From NCBI GenBank assembly GCA_046331095.1, contig JAXLRM010000004.1, positions 806,001 to 870,000 of the forward strand: DNA of 64,000 nt, given 5' to 3'. The notes under the pieces are model-generated. The model saw only the letters and a program-made list of their open reading frames with translations, did not search any database and was not told where the DNA came from. Positions 45,887 through 54,267 of the stretch are shown in pieces. Source of the DNA: JAIBAC01 sp046331095 (GTDB lineage Bacteria > Actinomycetota > Acidimicrobiia > UBA2766). The translations under genes were made by a program, and so were the position numbers. Every line of letters starts with the position of its first letter. Position 1 is the first letter of the stretch.

Positions 45887-47229
45887 CGGCGCCTCCCCGC
45901 GGCCATGGAACGTCGCATCGCTTGAGCTCCGCCGTGAGCGGCAGCGGCCGCCGCGATCCACGTGTGGACCAGATCGTCCGTGCCCGCCGGTTGCGCCACC
46001 GATCGACCGGGGCGCGCGAGCCTCGCCACGAGGGGGTTCGCGCCCGATGCCGCCGCCCGGGCACGTTCACCCGCGAACACGAGGAGCTGGGGGTTGCGCC
46101 GCCGCAGCGGGCCTGCGAGCGCGCCGAACAACGCGTTGTCGCAGAGGCCACCGCAGAGGAGCAGGGGTCCCGCAGGCGCGCTCCTCACGGATTTGACGAC
46201 GTCCATGACGGCATCGCCTCCGGGGGTGAGCTCGGCATACGCGAGCCGGTCCATGGCGTGGCCGAGCATTCCCGGAGCGTCCACGTCGAGCACGACCGCA
46301 CCAGGGGCACCGAGCACGAAACGCACCTGCCATCCGGACGCGACGAGTGCCTCGACCGCGGACGCGGCCGCGCACACGGCAACCTCGAAGGAGGCTGCGT
46401 CGGCGTACGCCTCCGCGCGGCAGTCGAGTACGAGCGAGATCGATTCGGTTCGGTCGGGATCGGTCTCCTTGACGACGAAGTCACCACGCTTCGCGGACGA
46501 AGCCCAGTGGATCCGGCGCGGGTCGTCTCCCGGCGCGAACTCGCGCAGACCCCGGAAGTCGAAGCCGCCGGTCGCGGCGAGGTCGGGGGTGGACGGGCCG
46601 TCGAGACCGGCGGCGGCGAGAACCGGCTGGACCGCAACCGTGTGGGGCCACACGACGACGGGGTCTGCGCCGGCACTCGTGAACCTGTGCGCGAACAGAC
46701 CCATCGGGTCGGTGCGCGCGACCGAGGTGGGCCCGAGCACGTGCACGCCCCGTGGTAGCGCGGGAAGGTCGACAGCGACCCTCCGGTTGGCGATCGCCCC
46801 GCTGAGCGTGAGGCGTTCGGGCTCGTGCCCGCTGCGGCGCACGAGTTCGACGGCGTCGGGCACCGGGAACAGCAGGTCGTTCACCACCTGCAAGGAGTAG
46901 ACGACGCGGACCGCGTCGCCCGCGCGGATCCTGTCGGGCGTCAGGTGCCGGTGCAGTTCGATCCCGGGGCGCAGCGAGGCGACGATCACGAACCACACGA
47001 ACACGTAGAGGACGACCGCCACGCCGATGACGAAGAGGTTGCGCGTGTCGACGGCCCATGCGGCGAGGAGGCAGGTGATCCCGACGACCAGGACACCGAC
47101 TCCGCGCGGGGTGAACACGAGCGGTGACCGCAGCCTGCGCCCGAGAGGGGCGATCGGGGTCCACTCGGGTAGGCCGGCCACAGCGGGGCGACGCGGCGCG
47201 GGCGGCGGGGCGGAGGCGGGGGCGCCCAT
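45883..47229 (-). CDS. DUF58 domain membrane protein
   Basis: The 448-residue protein starts at ATG 47229. Two adjacent hydrophobic segments (about residues 40-80) precede a beta-rich part and the DUF58 signature GGFDFRGLREFAPGDDPRRIHWASSAKRGDFVVKE (about 225-260), followed by a von Willebrand-like fold. It sits between moxR (5-bp gap) and the transglutaminase (4-bp overlap). Such proteins are thought to be clients or partners of MoxR. Confidence 0.88.
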   Translation of the reverse strand: MGAPASAPPPAPRRPAVAGLPEWTPIAPLGRRLRSPLVFTPRGVGVLVVGITCLLAAWAVDTRNLFVIGVAVVLYVFVWFVIVASLRPGIELHRHLTPDRIRAGDAVRVVYSLQVVNDLLFPVPDAVELVRRSGHEPERLTLSGAIANRRVAVDLPALPRGVHVLGPTSVARTDPMGLFAHRFTSAGADPVVVWPHTVAVQPVLAAAGLDGPSTPDLAATGGFDFRGLREFAPGDDPRRIHWASSAKRGDFVVKETDPDRTESISLVLDCRAEAYADAASFEVAVCAAASAVEALVASGWQVRFVLGAPGAVVLDVDAPGMLGHAMDRLAYAELTPGGDAVMDVVKSVRSAPAGPLLLCGGLCDNALFGALAGPLRRRNPQLLVFAGERARAAASGANPLVARLARPGRSVAQPAGTDDLVHTWIAAAAAAHGGAQAMRRSMAAGRRR

Positions 47230-47233
47230 GGCG

Positions 47234-48199
47234 TCAGCGGCGGGCCGTAACGGGCACCGAGTCGAGCACGCGTGCCAGGACGTCGGCGGCGCGCACGCCG
47301 CGTATCTGTGCCTCGGGCTCGAGCGCGAGGCGGTGTTCGAGCACAGGTCCTGCGAGCCACTTGACGTCGTCGGGGACGACGTAGTTGCGCCCGGCCAGGG
47401 TCGCGGCGGCCTTGGCAGCTCGGACCAGGTGGACGCACCCGCGCGGTGAGACACCGAGAGCCACGTCGGGATCGGCCCGCGTCGCGTCACCGATGTCGAG
47501 CACGTAGTCCTTGATCGGAGGGGCCACGTAGCAGGCGTCGGCGATGTCCGCGAGCGAGGTCACGTCGGCGGGGTTGCTCACCGGTCCGAGGCGCTGGTGG
47601 TTGTCGGCGTGGTCGGTGTGGACGTCGAGCATCCGCAGCGCGGCGTCACGCGACGGGTAGCCCATCGTGACCCGGACCAGGAATCGGTCGAGCTGGGATT
47701 CGGGCAGGGGGTAGGTTCCCTCGTGCTCGAAGGGGTTCTGCGTGGCGATGACCAGGAACGGCTGGGCGAGGGGGAACGTGTTTCCGTCGACGCTCACCTG
47801 GGCCTCCTCCATGCACTCGAGCAGCGCCGACTGCGTCTTCGGCGACGCGCGGTTGACTTCGTCGGCGAGGAGGACGTTGGCGAAGATCGGCCCCGGGTGG
47901 AACGTGAACTCCCGTGCTTCGGGGTCCCACATGTTGACCCCGACGAGGTCGGCGGGGAGCAGGTCCGGGGTGAACTGCACGCGTCGCCACTGGCACCCGA
48001 GCGACTCGGCGAGGGACTTGGCGAGCAGCGTCTTGCCGACACCGGGGACGTCCTCGATCAGCACGTGGCCGCCGGCGAGCAGTGCCACCAGGCAGAGACG
48101 GATGGCGTCCTGTTTGCCCTGGAGCACGCGTTCGACGTTGGAGCGGATGCCGTCGATCCGGGCGCGGGTGAACGCGGCGATGTTGTCGGTCTGGGTCAT
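47234..48199 (-). CDS. moxR: MoxR-family AAA ATPase
   Basis: The 321-residue protein starts at ATG 48199. Motifs: Walker A IEDVPGVGKTLLAKSLA (about residues 48-64), Walker B ANVLLADEVNRASPKTQSALLECMEE, sensor 1 ATQNPFEHEGTYPLPESQLDRFL and a C-terminal lid domain. MoxR ATPases act as chaperones that mature or insert metals into protein complexes, with DUF58 and transglutaminase proteins encoded next to them, as here. Confidence 0.93.
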   Translation of the reverse strand: MTQTDNIAAFTRARIDGIRSNVERVLQGKQDAIRLCLVALLAGGHVLIEDVPGVGKTLLAKSLAESLGCQWRRVQFTPDLLPADLVGVNMWDPEAREFTFHPGPIFANVLLADEVNRASPKTQSALLECMEEAQVSVDGNTFPLAQPFLVIATQNPFEHEGTYPLPESQLDRFLVRVTMGYPSRDAALRMLDVHTDHADNHQRLGPVSNPADVTSLADIADACYVAPPIKDYVLDIGDATRADPDVALGVSPRGCVHLVRAAKAAATLAGRNYVVPDDVKWLAGPVLEHRLALEPEAQIRGVRAADVLARVLDSVPVTARR

Positions 48200-48229
48200 C
48201 GGTAGGGCCAGCGTACCCGAGGGACAGGG

Positions 48230-49186
48230 GTGTTGAACCGGGGGGTCCTGGCCCTCGACGTGGGCGGCACGAAGCTCGCCGCGGGACTCGTCGACACCGA
48301 CGGCAGGGTCGAGGCGTTCCGTGAGGTGCCCACGCCTGCGGGTGGGGAGGAGTCCGGCGAGGCGGTCTTCGCCGCGGTGGAGGGACTGCTCCGCGGGGTG
48401 GTGGAGGCCGCCGGACGGCGGCAGGTCGCAGGTATCGGAGTCGGCTGCGGCGGTCCGATGACGCGCACGGCGGTGTCACCGCTCAACATCCCGGGCTGGC
48501 GCGGCTTTCCGCTTGCCGCGTGTCTCGAGGACACCTTCGGGGTTGCGGTGGTCGTCGACAACGACGCCAAGGCGATGGCGCTCGGCGAGGGCTGGCTCGG
48601 CGCCGCTCGCGGTGAGACGTGCTACCTGGGCATGGTCGTCTCCACCGGGGTCGGCGGCGGGATCGTCCTCGACGGACGCCTGCTGCACGGGCGCGAGACG
48701 AATGCCGGCCACATCGGCCACGTGGTCGTCAACCCCGGTGGCGAACCGTGTGCGTGCGGCGGCCGCGGTTGCCTCGAGGCCGAGGCGTCGGGCACCGCGA
48801 TCGCGCGCAAGGCCGCCCGGCGTGCGGAGAGCCACGCGACGCCGATGCTGGTGCCGGCGGGGTCAGCCATGACGGCCGTCGACGTCGCACGGGCTGCGCG
48901 TGCGGGGGATCCGGTGGCCGCCGGTGTCTTCGAGGAGGCCGGGGCGATGATCGGCCTCGCGATCGCGGACACCGCCAACCTGCTCGACCTCGGGCTCGCC
49001 GTCGTGGGCGGGGGAGTCGCCGGCGCCGGCGACCTCCTCTTCGACCCGTGCCGGCGGGCAGCCTCCGAGAACGCCCGCTTGGTGTACTCCCGCGACGTCC
49101 AGGTGGTGCCCGCCGCCCTCGGCCGCCGCGCCGGCGTCGTCGGCGCCGCCGCCCTCTGGTTCGCGCAGCACGACGTGGGGACGTGA
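48230..49186 (+). CDS. ROK-family sugar kinase with intact zinc motif
   Basis: The 318-residue protein starts at GTG 48230. ALDVGGTKLAAGLV, VDNDAKAMALGE (catalytic Asp) and STGVGGGIVLDGRLLHG are standard. GHIGHVVVNPGGEPCACGGRGCLE has the full zinc site (Cys174, Cys176, Cys181 plus His). It is probably a glucokinase or N-acetylhexosamine-type kinase. Its last codons and stop (GTGGGGACGTGA) are supplied by the first unit of the type A repeat array, so the array abuts or has rewritten the C-terminus. Confidence 0.85.
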   Translation: MLNRGVLALDVGGTKLAAGLVDTDGRVEAFREVPTPAGGEESGEAVFAAVEGLLRGVVEAAGRRQVAGIGVGCGGPMTRTAVSPLNIPGWRGFPLAACLEDTFGVAVVVDNDAKAMALGEGWLGAARGETCYLGMVVSTGVGGGIVLDGRLLHGRETNAGHIGHVVVNPGGEPCACGGRGCLEAEASGTAIARKAARRAESHATPMLVPAGSAMTAVDVARAARAGDPVAAGVFEEAGAMIGLAIADTANLLDLGLAVVGGGVAGAGDLLFDPCRRAASENARLVYSRDVQVVPAALGRRAGVVGAAALWFAQHDVGT

Positions 49187-49439
49187 AGCGGGTTGTGGAC
49201 CCGTCTCGCGTCCCCACGTCGGTGTGGGTTCGGTGGTTCGGATGGACGTGGGGACGTGAGGTGGGTTGTGGACCCGTTTTGCGTCCCCACGTCGGTGTGG
49301 GTTCGGTGGTTCGGATGGACGTGGGGACGTGAGGTGGGTTGTGGACCCGTTTTGCGTCCCCACGTCGGTGTGGGTTGGGTGGTTCGGATGGACGTGGGGA
49401 CGTGAGGTGGGTTGTGGACCCGTTTTGCGTCCCCACGTC
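49172..49439. repeat. Hairpin repeat array, type A, four units
   Basis: Units start at 49172, 49245, 49318 and 49391, each 49 nt with a 73-bp period. The 24-nt spacer (GGTGTGGGTT plus CGGTGGTTCGGATG or a one-base variant) differs from the other type A arrays, while the 49-nt core is nearly unchanged. The first unit deviates in the interior (AGCGGG, GTCTCG) and contains the stop codon of the ROK kinase. The array fills the 303-bp gap before the next gene. Confidence 0.93.
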
Positions 49440-49489
49440 GGTGTGGGTTGGGTCCGGTGTCGGTCCGGAACGCTTGCTAGAAATGGGTC

Positions 49490-49756
49490 GTGGACTCCCC
49501 GCGACTCGGCCCACGTGCACTCGCCGGAGTAGCGCTGCGGCCCTGGCTCTGGCGCGACGCCGCCGGTCTCGCTCTCGATCTCGCTTCCCGCAAGTGGTGG
49601 ACGCGGACGCCGCCGCTGCCGCTCCCCGACCCCCGCTACGTGGCCTGGCGCCTGCAAACCGCCTACGGCGGCGACGGGACCGCCACGCCCGCCGACGAAT
49701 CCCGCGACCTCGTCTCGCTCGTGTCGTACCGCCGCGAGCTCAGGCGCAGCGCCTAG
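49490..49756 (+). CDS. Small hypothetical protein
   Basis: The 88-residue frame starts at GTG with a weak upstream site. It is rich in Arg, Pro and Trp (ALRPWLWRDAAGLALDLASRKWW), followed by PDPRYVAWRLQTAYGGDG and a basic tail. Codon use with G/C third positions is consistent with a coding sequence. I do not recognise the family. Confidence 0.45.
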   Translation: MDSPRLGPRALAGVALRPWLWRDAAGLALDLASRKWWTRTPPLPLPDPRYVAWRLQTAYGGDGTATPADESRDLVSLVSYRRELRRSA

Positions 49757-49833
49757 AGGTCCGCGTCGTGGGAGGCGGCTCACTGCCTCCCGGCATCCTC
49801 GGATGCCTCACCGTCGGTAGCTAGCTTCACACG

Positions 49834-51021
49834 ATGGGTGACCTCGAACCGCCCGCAACCGAACCGCCCGCAACCGAGGCGTCGGACACGACGGCGGTGC
49901 TGGGTTTGGGCTGGTTTCACGGCGACCGCCGCATGCCGGCGTGGATTCCCCGGCTCCTGCTCCTCGTGCTGATGACCGCAGCGGTGGCGGTGACGGCGAC
50001 CTGGGCTGTCGTCCGTCTCCGCGGCCTGCTCTACATGATCCTCCTCGCGCTGTTCCTGTCGTTCGCGATCGAACCCGCGGTCAAGTTCCTCGCGGATCAC
50101 GGATGGCGGCGCGGCGTCGCCACTGCTGTCGTGTTCGTCGTCCTGACGCTCCTGCTTGCCGGGCTCATCGGCACGATGATCCCCCTCGTGGTCGACCAGG
50201 TGGGCCAGCTCGTCGCGCGTGCGCCCGACTACCTCCACCGCAGCGTCGACCTGCTCAACGAGATCCCGGGGGTCCACCTCACGTCCGACAACCTCGGGGA
50301 CCAACTCGCCAACCTCCAGCTCGACCTCAAGGGCGTGGCGGGCAACGTGGCCGGCAGCGTCCTCGGCTTCGGAACAGCGGTGCTGGCCGCGCTCTTCCGC
50401 GGCCTCACGATCGCGCTGTTCACGTTCTACCTCGTCGCCGACGGCCCGCGGGTGCGGCGCACGATCTGTTCGACCATGCGCCCGGAGCGTCAGCGCGAGG
50501 TCCTCCGTGCCTGGGAGTTGGCGATCCAGAAGACCGGCGGTTGGCTCTACTCGAGGGCCCTCCTGGCGTTCGCCGGTGCGTTCGTGAGCTTCTGGGTCCT
50601 GACGGTGCTCGGTGTCCCGTTCGCCCTCCCACTCGCCCTCTGGCTCGGCGTCGTCAGTCAGTTCATCCCCACGGTCGGCACCTACATCGGCGCCGCGCTG
50701 CCGTTGCTCATCGCCCTGCTCAGCAGCCCGTGGGACGCGCTCGCGTTCCTGGTCTTCGTGATCCTGTACCAGCAGCTCGAGAACTACCTCCTCGCCCCCA
50801 AGGTCACAGCGCGCACCATGGAGATGCATCCTGCGATCGCATTCGGTGCGGCGATCGCCGGTGCCAGCCTCTTCGGCGCGACCGGCGCGGTGCTCGCCCT
50901 GCCGGCCGCGGCGACGATCCAGGCGTTCGGTAGCACCTACGTCCGTCGCCACGAAGTGGTGACGAGTGACCTGACGTCGACACGCGTCACAGACGACGAC
51001 GGAGGCGACGACGACGGGTGA
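49834..51021 (+). CDS. AI-2E/PerM-family transporter
   Basis: The 395-residue membrane protein starts at ATG. A short acidic N-terminus with a duplicated EPPAT is followed by eight or so hydrophobic segments. Family features include LYMILLALFLSFAIEPAVKFLADHGWRRGVATAVVF, LGVVSQFIPTVGTYIGAALPLLIALL and FVILYQQLENYLLAPKV. The family includes autoinducer-2 exporters and sodium/proton antiporters; the substrate here is unknown. The C-terminus is an Asp/Gly-rich tail. Confidence 0.88.
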   Translation: MGDLEPPATEPPATEASDTTAVLGLGWFHGDRRMPAWIPRLLLLVLMTAAVAVTATWAVVRLRGLLYMILLALFLSFAIEPAVKFLADHGWRRGVATAVVFVVLTLLLAGLIGTMIPLVVDQVGQLVARAPDYLHRSVDLLNEIPGVHLTSDNLGDQLANLQLDLKGVAGNVAGSVLGFGTAVLAALFRGLTIALFTFYLVADGPRVRRTICSTMRPERQREVLRAWELAIQKTGGWLYSRALLAFAGAFVSFWVLTVLGVPFALPLALWLGVVSQFIPTVGTYIGAALPLLIALLSSPWDALAFLVFVILYQQLENYLLAPKVTARTMEMHPAIAFGAAIAGASLFGATGAVLALPAAATIQAFGSTYVRRHEVVTSDLTSTRVTDDDGGDDDG

Positions 51022-51132
51022 GGCGCAGTGGTCGCGCGTGCACGCGGCCACGCCTCGGGCGCCGCAGCGAGCGGCCCGCACCGGCGCAGCTCGATAGACT
51101 CCCTGCGAGCCACCGGTTCCAGGACGGATCAC

Positions 51133-51639
51133 ATGTCGCGCGCGCTGGTGCTGAACGCCACGTACGAGCCCCTCTGCTTGGTGGCTGCGCGTCGGGCTGT
51201 CGTACTCGTGATGCGGTCCAAGGCCGAGGTGGTGCGCGAGCACGACGCACCGTTCCATTCCGCCTGCCTGACGGTGCCATCCCCGTCGGTCGTACGCCTG
51301 ACCCATTACGTGCGCGTGCCCCATCGTCGCTGCGCGACGCTTTCACGCCGGGCCGTCCTGCTGCGCGACGGCTACAGGTGCCAGTACTGCGGTGATGCAG
51401 CCGAGAGCGTCGACCACGTCGTCCCGAGGTCCAAGGGCGGGGCACACGCCTGGGACAACGTCGTCGCCGCGTGCAGGCGCTGCAACAGCCACAAGGAGGA
51501 CCGCCTCCCGCGTGAAGCAGGCATGCGTCTGCGGCGGCGCCCGGCCCCACCGGCCGACTTCACGTGGCTGGCAGCGAGGGTGGGGCGGATCCACCCGCAC
51601 TGGGAGGAGTTCCTGGTGCCCGCGACGGCCAGCGCCTAG
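51133..51639 (+). CDS. HNH endonuclease family protein
   Basis: The protein has 168 residues from ATG 51133. After ALVLNATYEPLCLVAARRAVVLVM, typical of a widespread actinobacterial HNH family, it has the zinc-binding, catalytic block RCQYCGDAAESVDHVVPRSKGGAHAWDNVVAACRRCNSHK: two Cys-x2-Cys pairs, Asp-His and the HNH asparagine. It may cut or nick DNA; no partner methylase or phage gene is nearby. The biological role is unknown. Confidence 0.87.
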   Translation: MSRALVLNATYEPLCLVAARRAVVLVMRSKAEVVREHDAPFHSACLTVPSPSVVRLTHYVRVPHRRCATLSRRAVLLRDGYRCQYCGDAAESVDHVVPRSKGGAHAWDNVVAACRRCNSHKEDRLPREAGMRLRRRPAPPADFTWLAARVGRIHPHWEEFLVPATASA

Positions 51640-51644
51640 CCGCG

Positions 51645-52322
51645 GTGACGGGCACGATCCCGAGCGCGGGGCTCGTCGCGGGCGGGTACCTGCTCACCCA
51701 TCGCGGGGACACCCCCGACGTCGACGGCTACCTGAGTGCCAGCGAGTGCGTGACCTGTCAGTTCCCCGGCTACTGGGCACTGTCGTGGACCGACGTGGAC
51801 ATCGAGGAGCGCCGGGCGCTGCTCGCGCACTGGGGCGCCGATCCTGCGAGGCTGCCCGAGATCGTCGCAGCCGCGACCGATGCGTTCGAGTCCGGCACGC
51901 TCGCCTGGCCCGCGGTGTTCACCTCGCTCAAGGCCGCCCGCCGCTTCGCGCGACGCAATCCGGTGGGGCACCCGACGCTCACGCTCATCGGAATCGCCCT
52001 GCCGTCTGCCTGCGTCGGCGACTTCCTCGGCGACGGCGAGGACGACGGCTTCACCGAGGCGGTCGCCAGGGGCGGCGCGCTCGCTCCCGGGGCCGATGCA
52101 GGCTGGGAGATCCTCGCCGACGACGGTGGCTCGTTTCACTCCTGGCACTGCCACCCCGACGTCGAGGCCGACGTCGCGCACCGCCACGGCATTGCCGCGG
52201 GCCCCGAGGGCCTTCTCGCCGATCGGTCGGACGCCGAGCAGGTTGCCGCCGTCTACGAGTCCGATCCCGGCACCGAGGATGTGCGCTGGCTCCCGTGGCT
52301 CGTGCGGCGCTACTCCATCTGA
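51645..52322 (+). CDS. Hypothetical protein
   Basis: The 225-residue protein is read from GTG 51645, five bases after the HNH stop. It has CVTCQFPGYWALSWTDVD near residue 35 and SFHSWHCHPDVEADVAHRHG near residue 165, with several His and Cys that could bind metal. No known family is apparent. Coding is supported by the open frame and codon bias. Its end overlaps the convergent universal stress gene by 13 bp. Confidence 0.55.
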   Translation: MTGTIPSAGLVAGGYLLTHRGDTPDVDGYLSASECVTCQFPGYWALSWTDVDIEERRALLAHWGADPARLPEIVAAATDAFESGTLAWPAVFTSLKAARRFARRNPVGHPTLTLIGIALPSACVGDFLGDGEDDGFTEAVARGGALAPGADAGWEILADDGGSFHSWHCHPDVEADVAHRHGIAAGPEGLLADRSDAEQVAAVYESDPGTEDVRWLPWLVRRYSI

Positions 52323-52798
52323 GAAGACGTCCCCTGGTCCACGTCCCGGTCCTCGTTCTCGGCCTCGGGAGGCACGGGTGCGATGAGGACCGCGCAGGTC
52401 GCACGGTGCGCGATCTGGGTCGAGACGGATCCCATCAGGAAGCGTTCCACGGCCGAGAGGCCGCGGTGGCCGATGACGACGAGGTCGGCCTCGCGCTGCT
52501 CGGCTTCCTCGACGATACGGCGCGCAGGTGACCCGACGAGTGCAACGTCGGTGTGGCTCACCCCGGCTGCGTCGAGGATCTCGCCTGCCTCCGCGAACGC
52601 TCGCTTCTCCAGTTGCAGCATCAGGTCGTCGAGGGCGTCGACAGGTGTCGTGCCGCCGAGCGCGAGCACGGCGGGTGGGCTGCTCACGTGGACGAGGACG
52701 ACCTCTGCTCCGTAGCGGGCGGCGATGTCGGCGCCCAGGCGCGTTGCGGCGTTGCCGCCGGGCGAGCCGTCCACGGCTATCAGGATCCTGTGGAGCAT
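52310..52798 (-). CDS. Universal stress protein (UspA family)
   Basis: The protein has 162 residues from ATG 52798 with AGAGG just upstream; the frame is open further upstream but that part is not Usp-like. RILIAVDGSPGGNAATRLGADIAARYGAEVVLVHV opens the fold, and VVIGHRGLSAVERFLMGSVSTQIAHRATCAVLIAP holds the ATP-binding G-x2-G-x9-G-S pattern. It diverges from the CBS-domain gene. Confidence 0.9.
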   Translation of the reverse strand: MLHRILIAVDGSPGGNAATRLGADIAARYGAEVVLVHVSSPPAVLALGGTTPVDALDDLMLQLEKRAFAEAGEILDAAGVSHTDVALVGSPARRIVEEAEQREADLVVIGHRGLSAVERFLMGSVSTQIAHRATCAVLIAPVPPEAENEDRDVDQGTSSQME

Positions 52799-52880
52799 TC
52801 CTCTGCCTCTCGTACGGCCGTTTGCCGTGGTGCACGGTAGTGGGAGACCGCGCCGCGGCGCGACACACGGCGCATCCACA

Positions 52881-52898
52881 TATGGACTTTCGGCCCTC
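52881..52898. promoter_or_regulatory. Possible DosR-like site in the Usp/CBS divergent promoter
   Basis: TATGGACTTTCGGCCCTC resembles the mycobacterial dormancy-regulator box (GGGACTT-N-AGTCCC type) with mismatches. It lies close to the midpoint between the two divergent starts, about 90 bp from each. The call rests on pattern resemblance and on the gene types nearby. Confidence 0.3.
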
Positions 52899-52981
52899 CC
52901 GCAATCTGCGGTGGAGGCGCAGGCTGTGCTTGAAGCCGACCGGTCAGACACGCACGACGGAATCGGGGGGAAGAACAGGCG

Positions 52982-53428
52982 ATGCAGGTCCGGAGTCTGA
53001 TGCGCAGGGTGCCGGTGACGGTGTCACCCGACGAGAGCCTGCAGGGCGCGGCATCGATCCTCAGTGACGAGGGTATCGGGGCACTCCTGGTGACCCGCCG
53101 CGGCCGTCTCGTCGGAATCCTCAGCGAGCGCGACCTCGTCGAAGCTGTTGCCGAAGGCGAGGTCGAGGGCCGGCTCGTCTGGGACCACATGGTCGCGGAG
53201 CCGGTGACCATCGCCGAGGACACCACGGTCGGCGAGGCAGCCGAGACCATGGTGCGAAACCAGTTCCGCCACCTCCCCGTCGTCGACGCCAGGGGCGGGT
53301 TGAAGGGCATCGTGACCGTCCGCGACCTCCTCTTCGCGGCGCTGAGCGAGACCGCGTCCGAGGCGCGCCAGGACTGGTGGGACTACCTGTTGAGTGGGAC
53401 CGTTCAGACCTCGCACGACGGGGGTTGA
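52982..53428 (+). CDS. Two-CBS-domain protein
   Basis: The 148-residue protein starts at ATG, with a G/A-rich site (GGGGGAAG) upstream. CBS 1 spans about residues 5-62 (LMRRVPVTVSPDESLQGAASILSDEGIGALLVTRRGRLVGILSERDLV) and CBS 2 about 70-125 (MVAEPVTIAEDTTVGEAAETMVRNQFRHLPVVD). Such stand-alone pairs bind adenine nucleotides; Hrp1 of mycobacteria is a hypoxia-induced example. The flavin-binding gene follows 13 bp later. Confidence 0.9.
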   Translation: MQVRSLMRRVPVTVSPDESLQGAASILSDEGIGALLVTRRGRLVGILSERDLVEAVAEGEVEGRLVWDHMVAEPVTIAEDTTVGEAAETMVRNQFRHLPVVDARGGLKGIVTVRDLLFAALSETASEARQDWWDYLLSGTVQTSHDGG

Positions 53429-53441
53429 GGTGGTGGCCACC

Positions 53442-53888
53442 ATGGAGACGGCGATGCGGCTCACCGATGCGAACGGACTCGAGATCCTCGATCTGTCCGA
53501 GTGCCGGGAACTGCTCGCCGAGGCGCGGCTCGGGCGGGTCGCGCTCGGGTCGAAGGGCCGCCCCGTGGTCTTCCCGGTCAACGTGGTGGTGACCCACGAC
53601 ACCGTGTTCGTCCGCTGCGGCCGAGGATCGCTCCACCGCGAGGCCGAGGCCGGCCACACGGTCGCCTTCGAGATCGACGGCACCGACCCGACCTACCAGA
53701 CCGGGTGGAGTGTCCTCGTGACGGGTAGCGCTCACGTGGTCTGCGAGGACCCTGAGCTCGACGAGGCCCGGCACCTTCCCCTGAGGCCATGGGGGACCGG
53801 AGCCAAGGATCACGTGGTGGCCATCGCGATCGAGACGGTGAGCGGTCGCCGCATACCCGATGTCAGGGAGGTCGAGGCAGAGGTCTGA
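53442..53888 (+). CDS. Pyridoxamine 5'-phosphate oxidase-like flavin-binding protein
   Basis: The protein has 148 residues from ATG 53442, with GAGGTGG upstream; GTG 53430 is an alternative. LSECRELLAEARLGRVALGSKGRPVVFPVNVVVTHDTVFVRCG is the split-barrel FMN/F420-binding start, and TGWSVLVTGSAHVV follows. Together with the CBS and Usp genes it resembles gene sets controlled by DosR in mycobacteria. The cofactor and substrate are unknown. Confidence 0.82.
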   Translation: METAMRLTDANGLEILDLSECRELLAEARLGRVALGSKGRPVVFPVNVVVTHDTVFVRCGRGSLHREAEAGHTVAFEIDGTDPTYQTGWSVLVTGSAHVVCEDPELDEARHLPLRPWGTGAKDHVVAIAIETVSGRRIPDVREVEAEV

Positions 53889-54034
53889 AGTCTTCTCCAG
53901 CTAACGCCCGTGCGGCTTCGGCGGCACCTTATCCGTGTGGGCGTGAGACCGTGGAGCGCAGGCGGCGGCTTCGAGCTGCTCCACGGAACCCGAGTGGACC
54001 GGGCGGCCCGGCGGTCGCCCGGTCCACTCGCGTC

Positions 54035-54112
54035 TGGGGCTCCGGTGGGGCGAAGTGGGAGAAATATCTAGGAGAGTGGGGGAGAGTGGTTGACAGTGGG
54101 GCGCGGGTGGGG
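54035..54112 (+). promoter_or_regulatory. Phased TGGG array, probable MraZ operator
   Basis: TGGG occurs at 54035, 54046, 54056, 54077, 54097 and 54108, with TGGT at 54087; spacings are 10-11 bp or twice that. MraZ is known to bind TGGGN direct repeats with 5-base spacers upstream of its own gene. The array overlaps the -35 and reaches the -10, so autorepression of the dcw cluster is likely. The rest of the 379-bp gap (53889-54034 and the leader 54119-54267) shows no gene. Confidence 0.7.
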
Positions 54113-54118
54113 TACCGT
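54090..54118 (+). promoter_or_regulatory. mraZ/dcw promoter
   Basis: TTGACA at 54090-54095 and TACCGT at 54113-54118 are separated by 17 bp, a near-ideal sigma-70-type promoter. The predicted transcript has a leader of about 140 nt before the mraZ start. Confidence 0.72.
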
Positions 54119-54267
54119 ACGGCGACTCGCAGTAACGCACTCCGGTGTCGACCTGTCACGGTCCGTGGTAGGGCGGCAGCGGATGGCAAGGTAGCTACGA
54201 CCGAAGTCCCCAGACGTGTCGATGGAGCGACGTTGACGAGGCTCGGCACGAACAGGCAGGCCCGGAA

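Noticed and set aside
43653..46151. 832-codon - strand frame overlapping the transglutaminase gene
   Set aside because: Arg-rich product in a different frame of the same strand; the neighbouring frame carries the membrane segments and the catalytic triad.
24125..49439. Repeat arrays considered as CRISPR
   Set aside because: Spacers within each array are identical or nearly so, units carry long inverted arms, and no cas gene is present.
48729..49520. Frames through the type A array (49.2 kb) with repeated VDPFCVPTS-like or THLTSPR-like peptides
   Set aside because: Same reason: open frames on both strands, no ribosome site, and the 49-nt structural unit explains the conservation.
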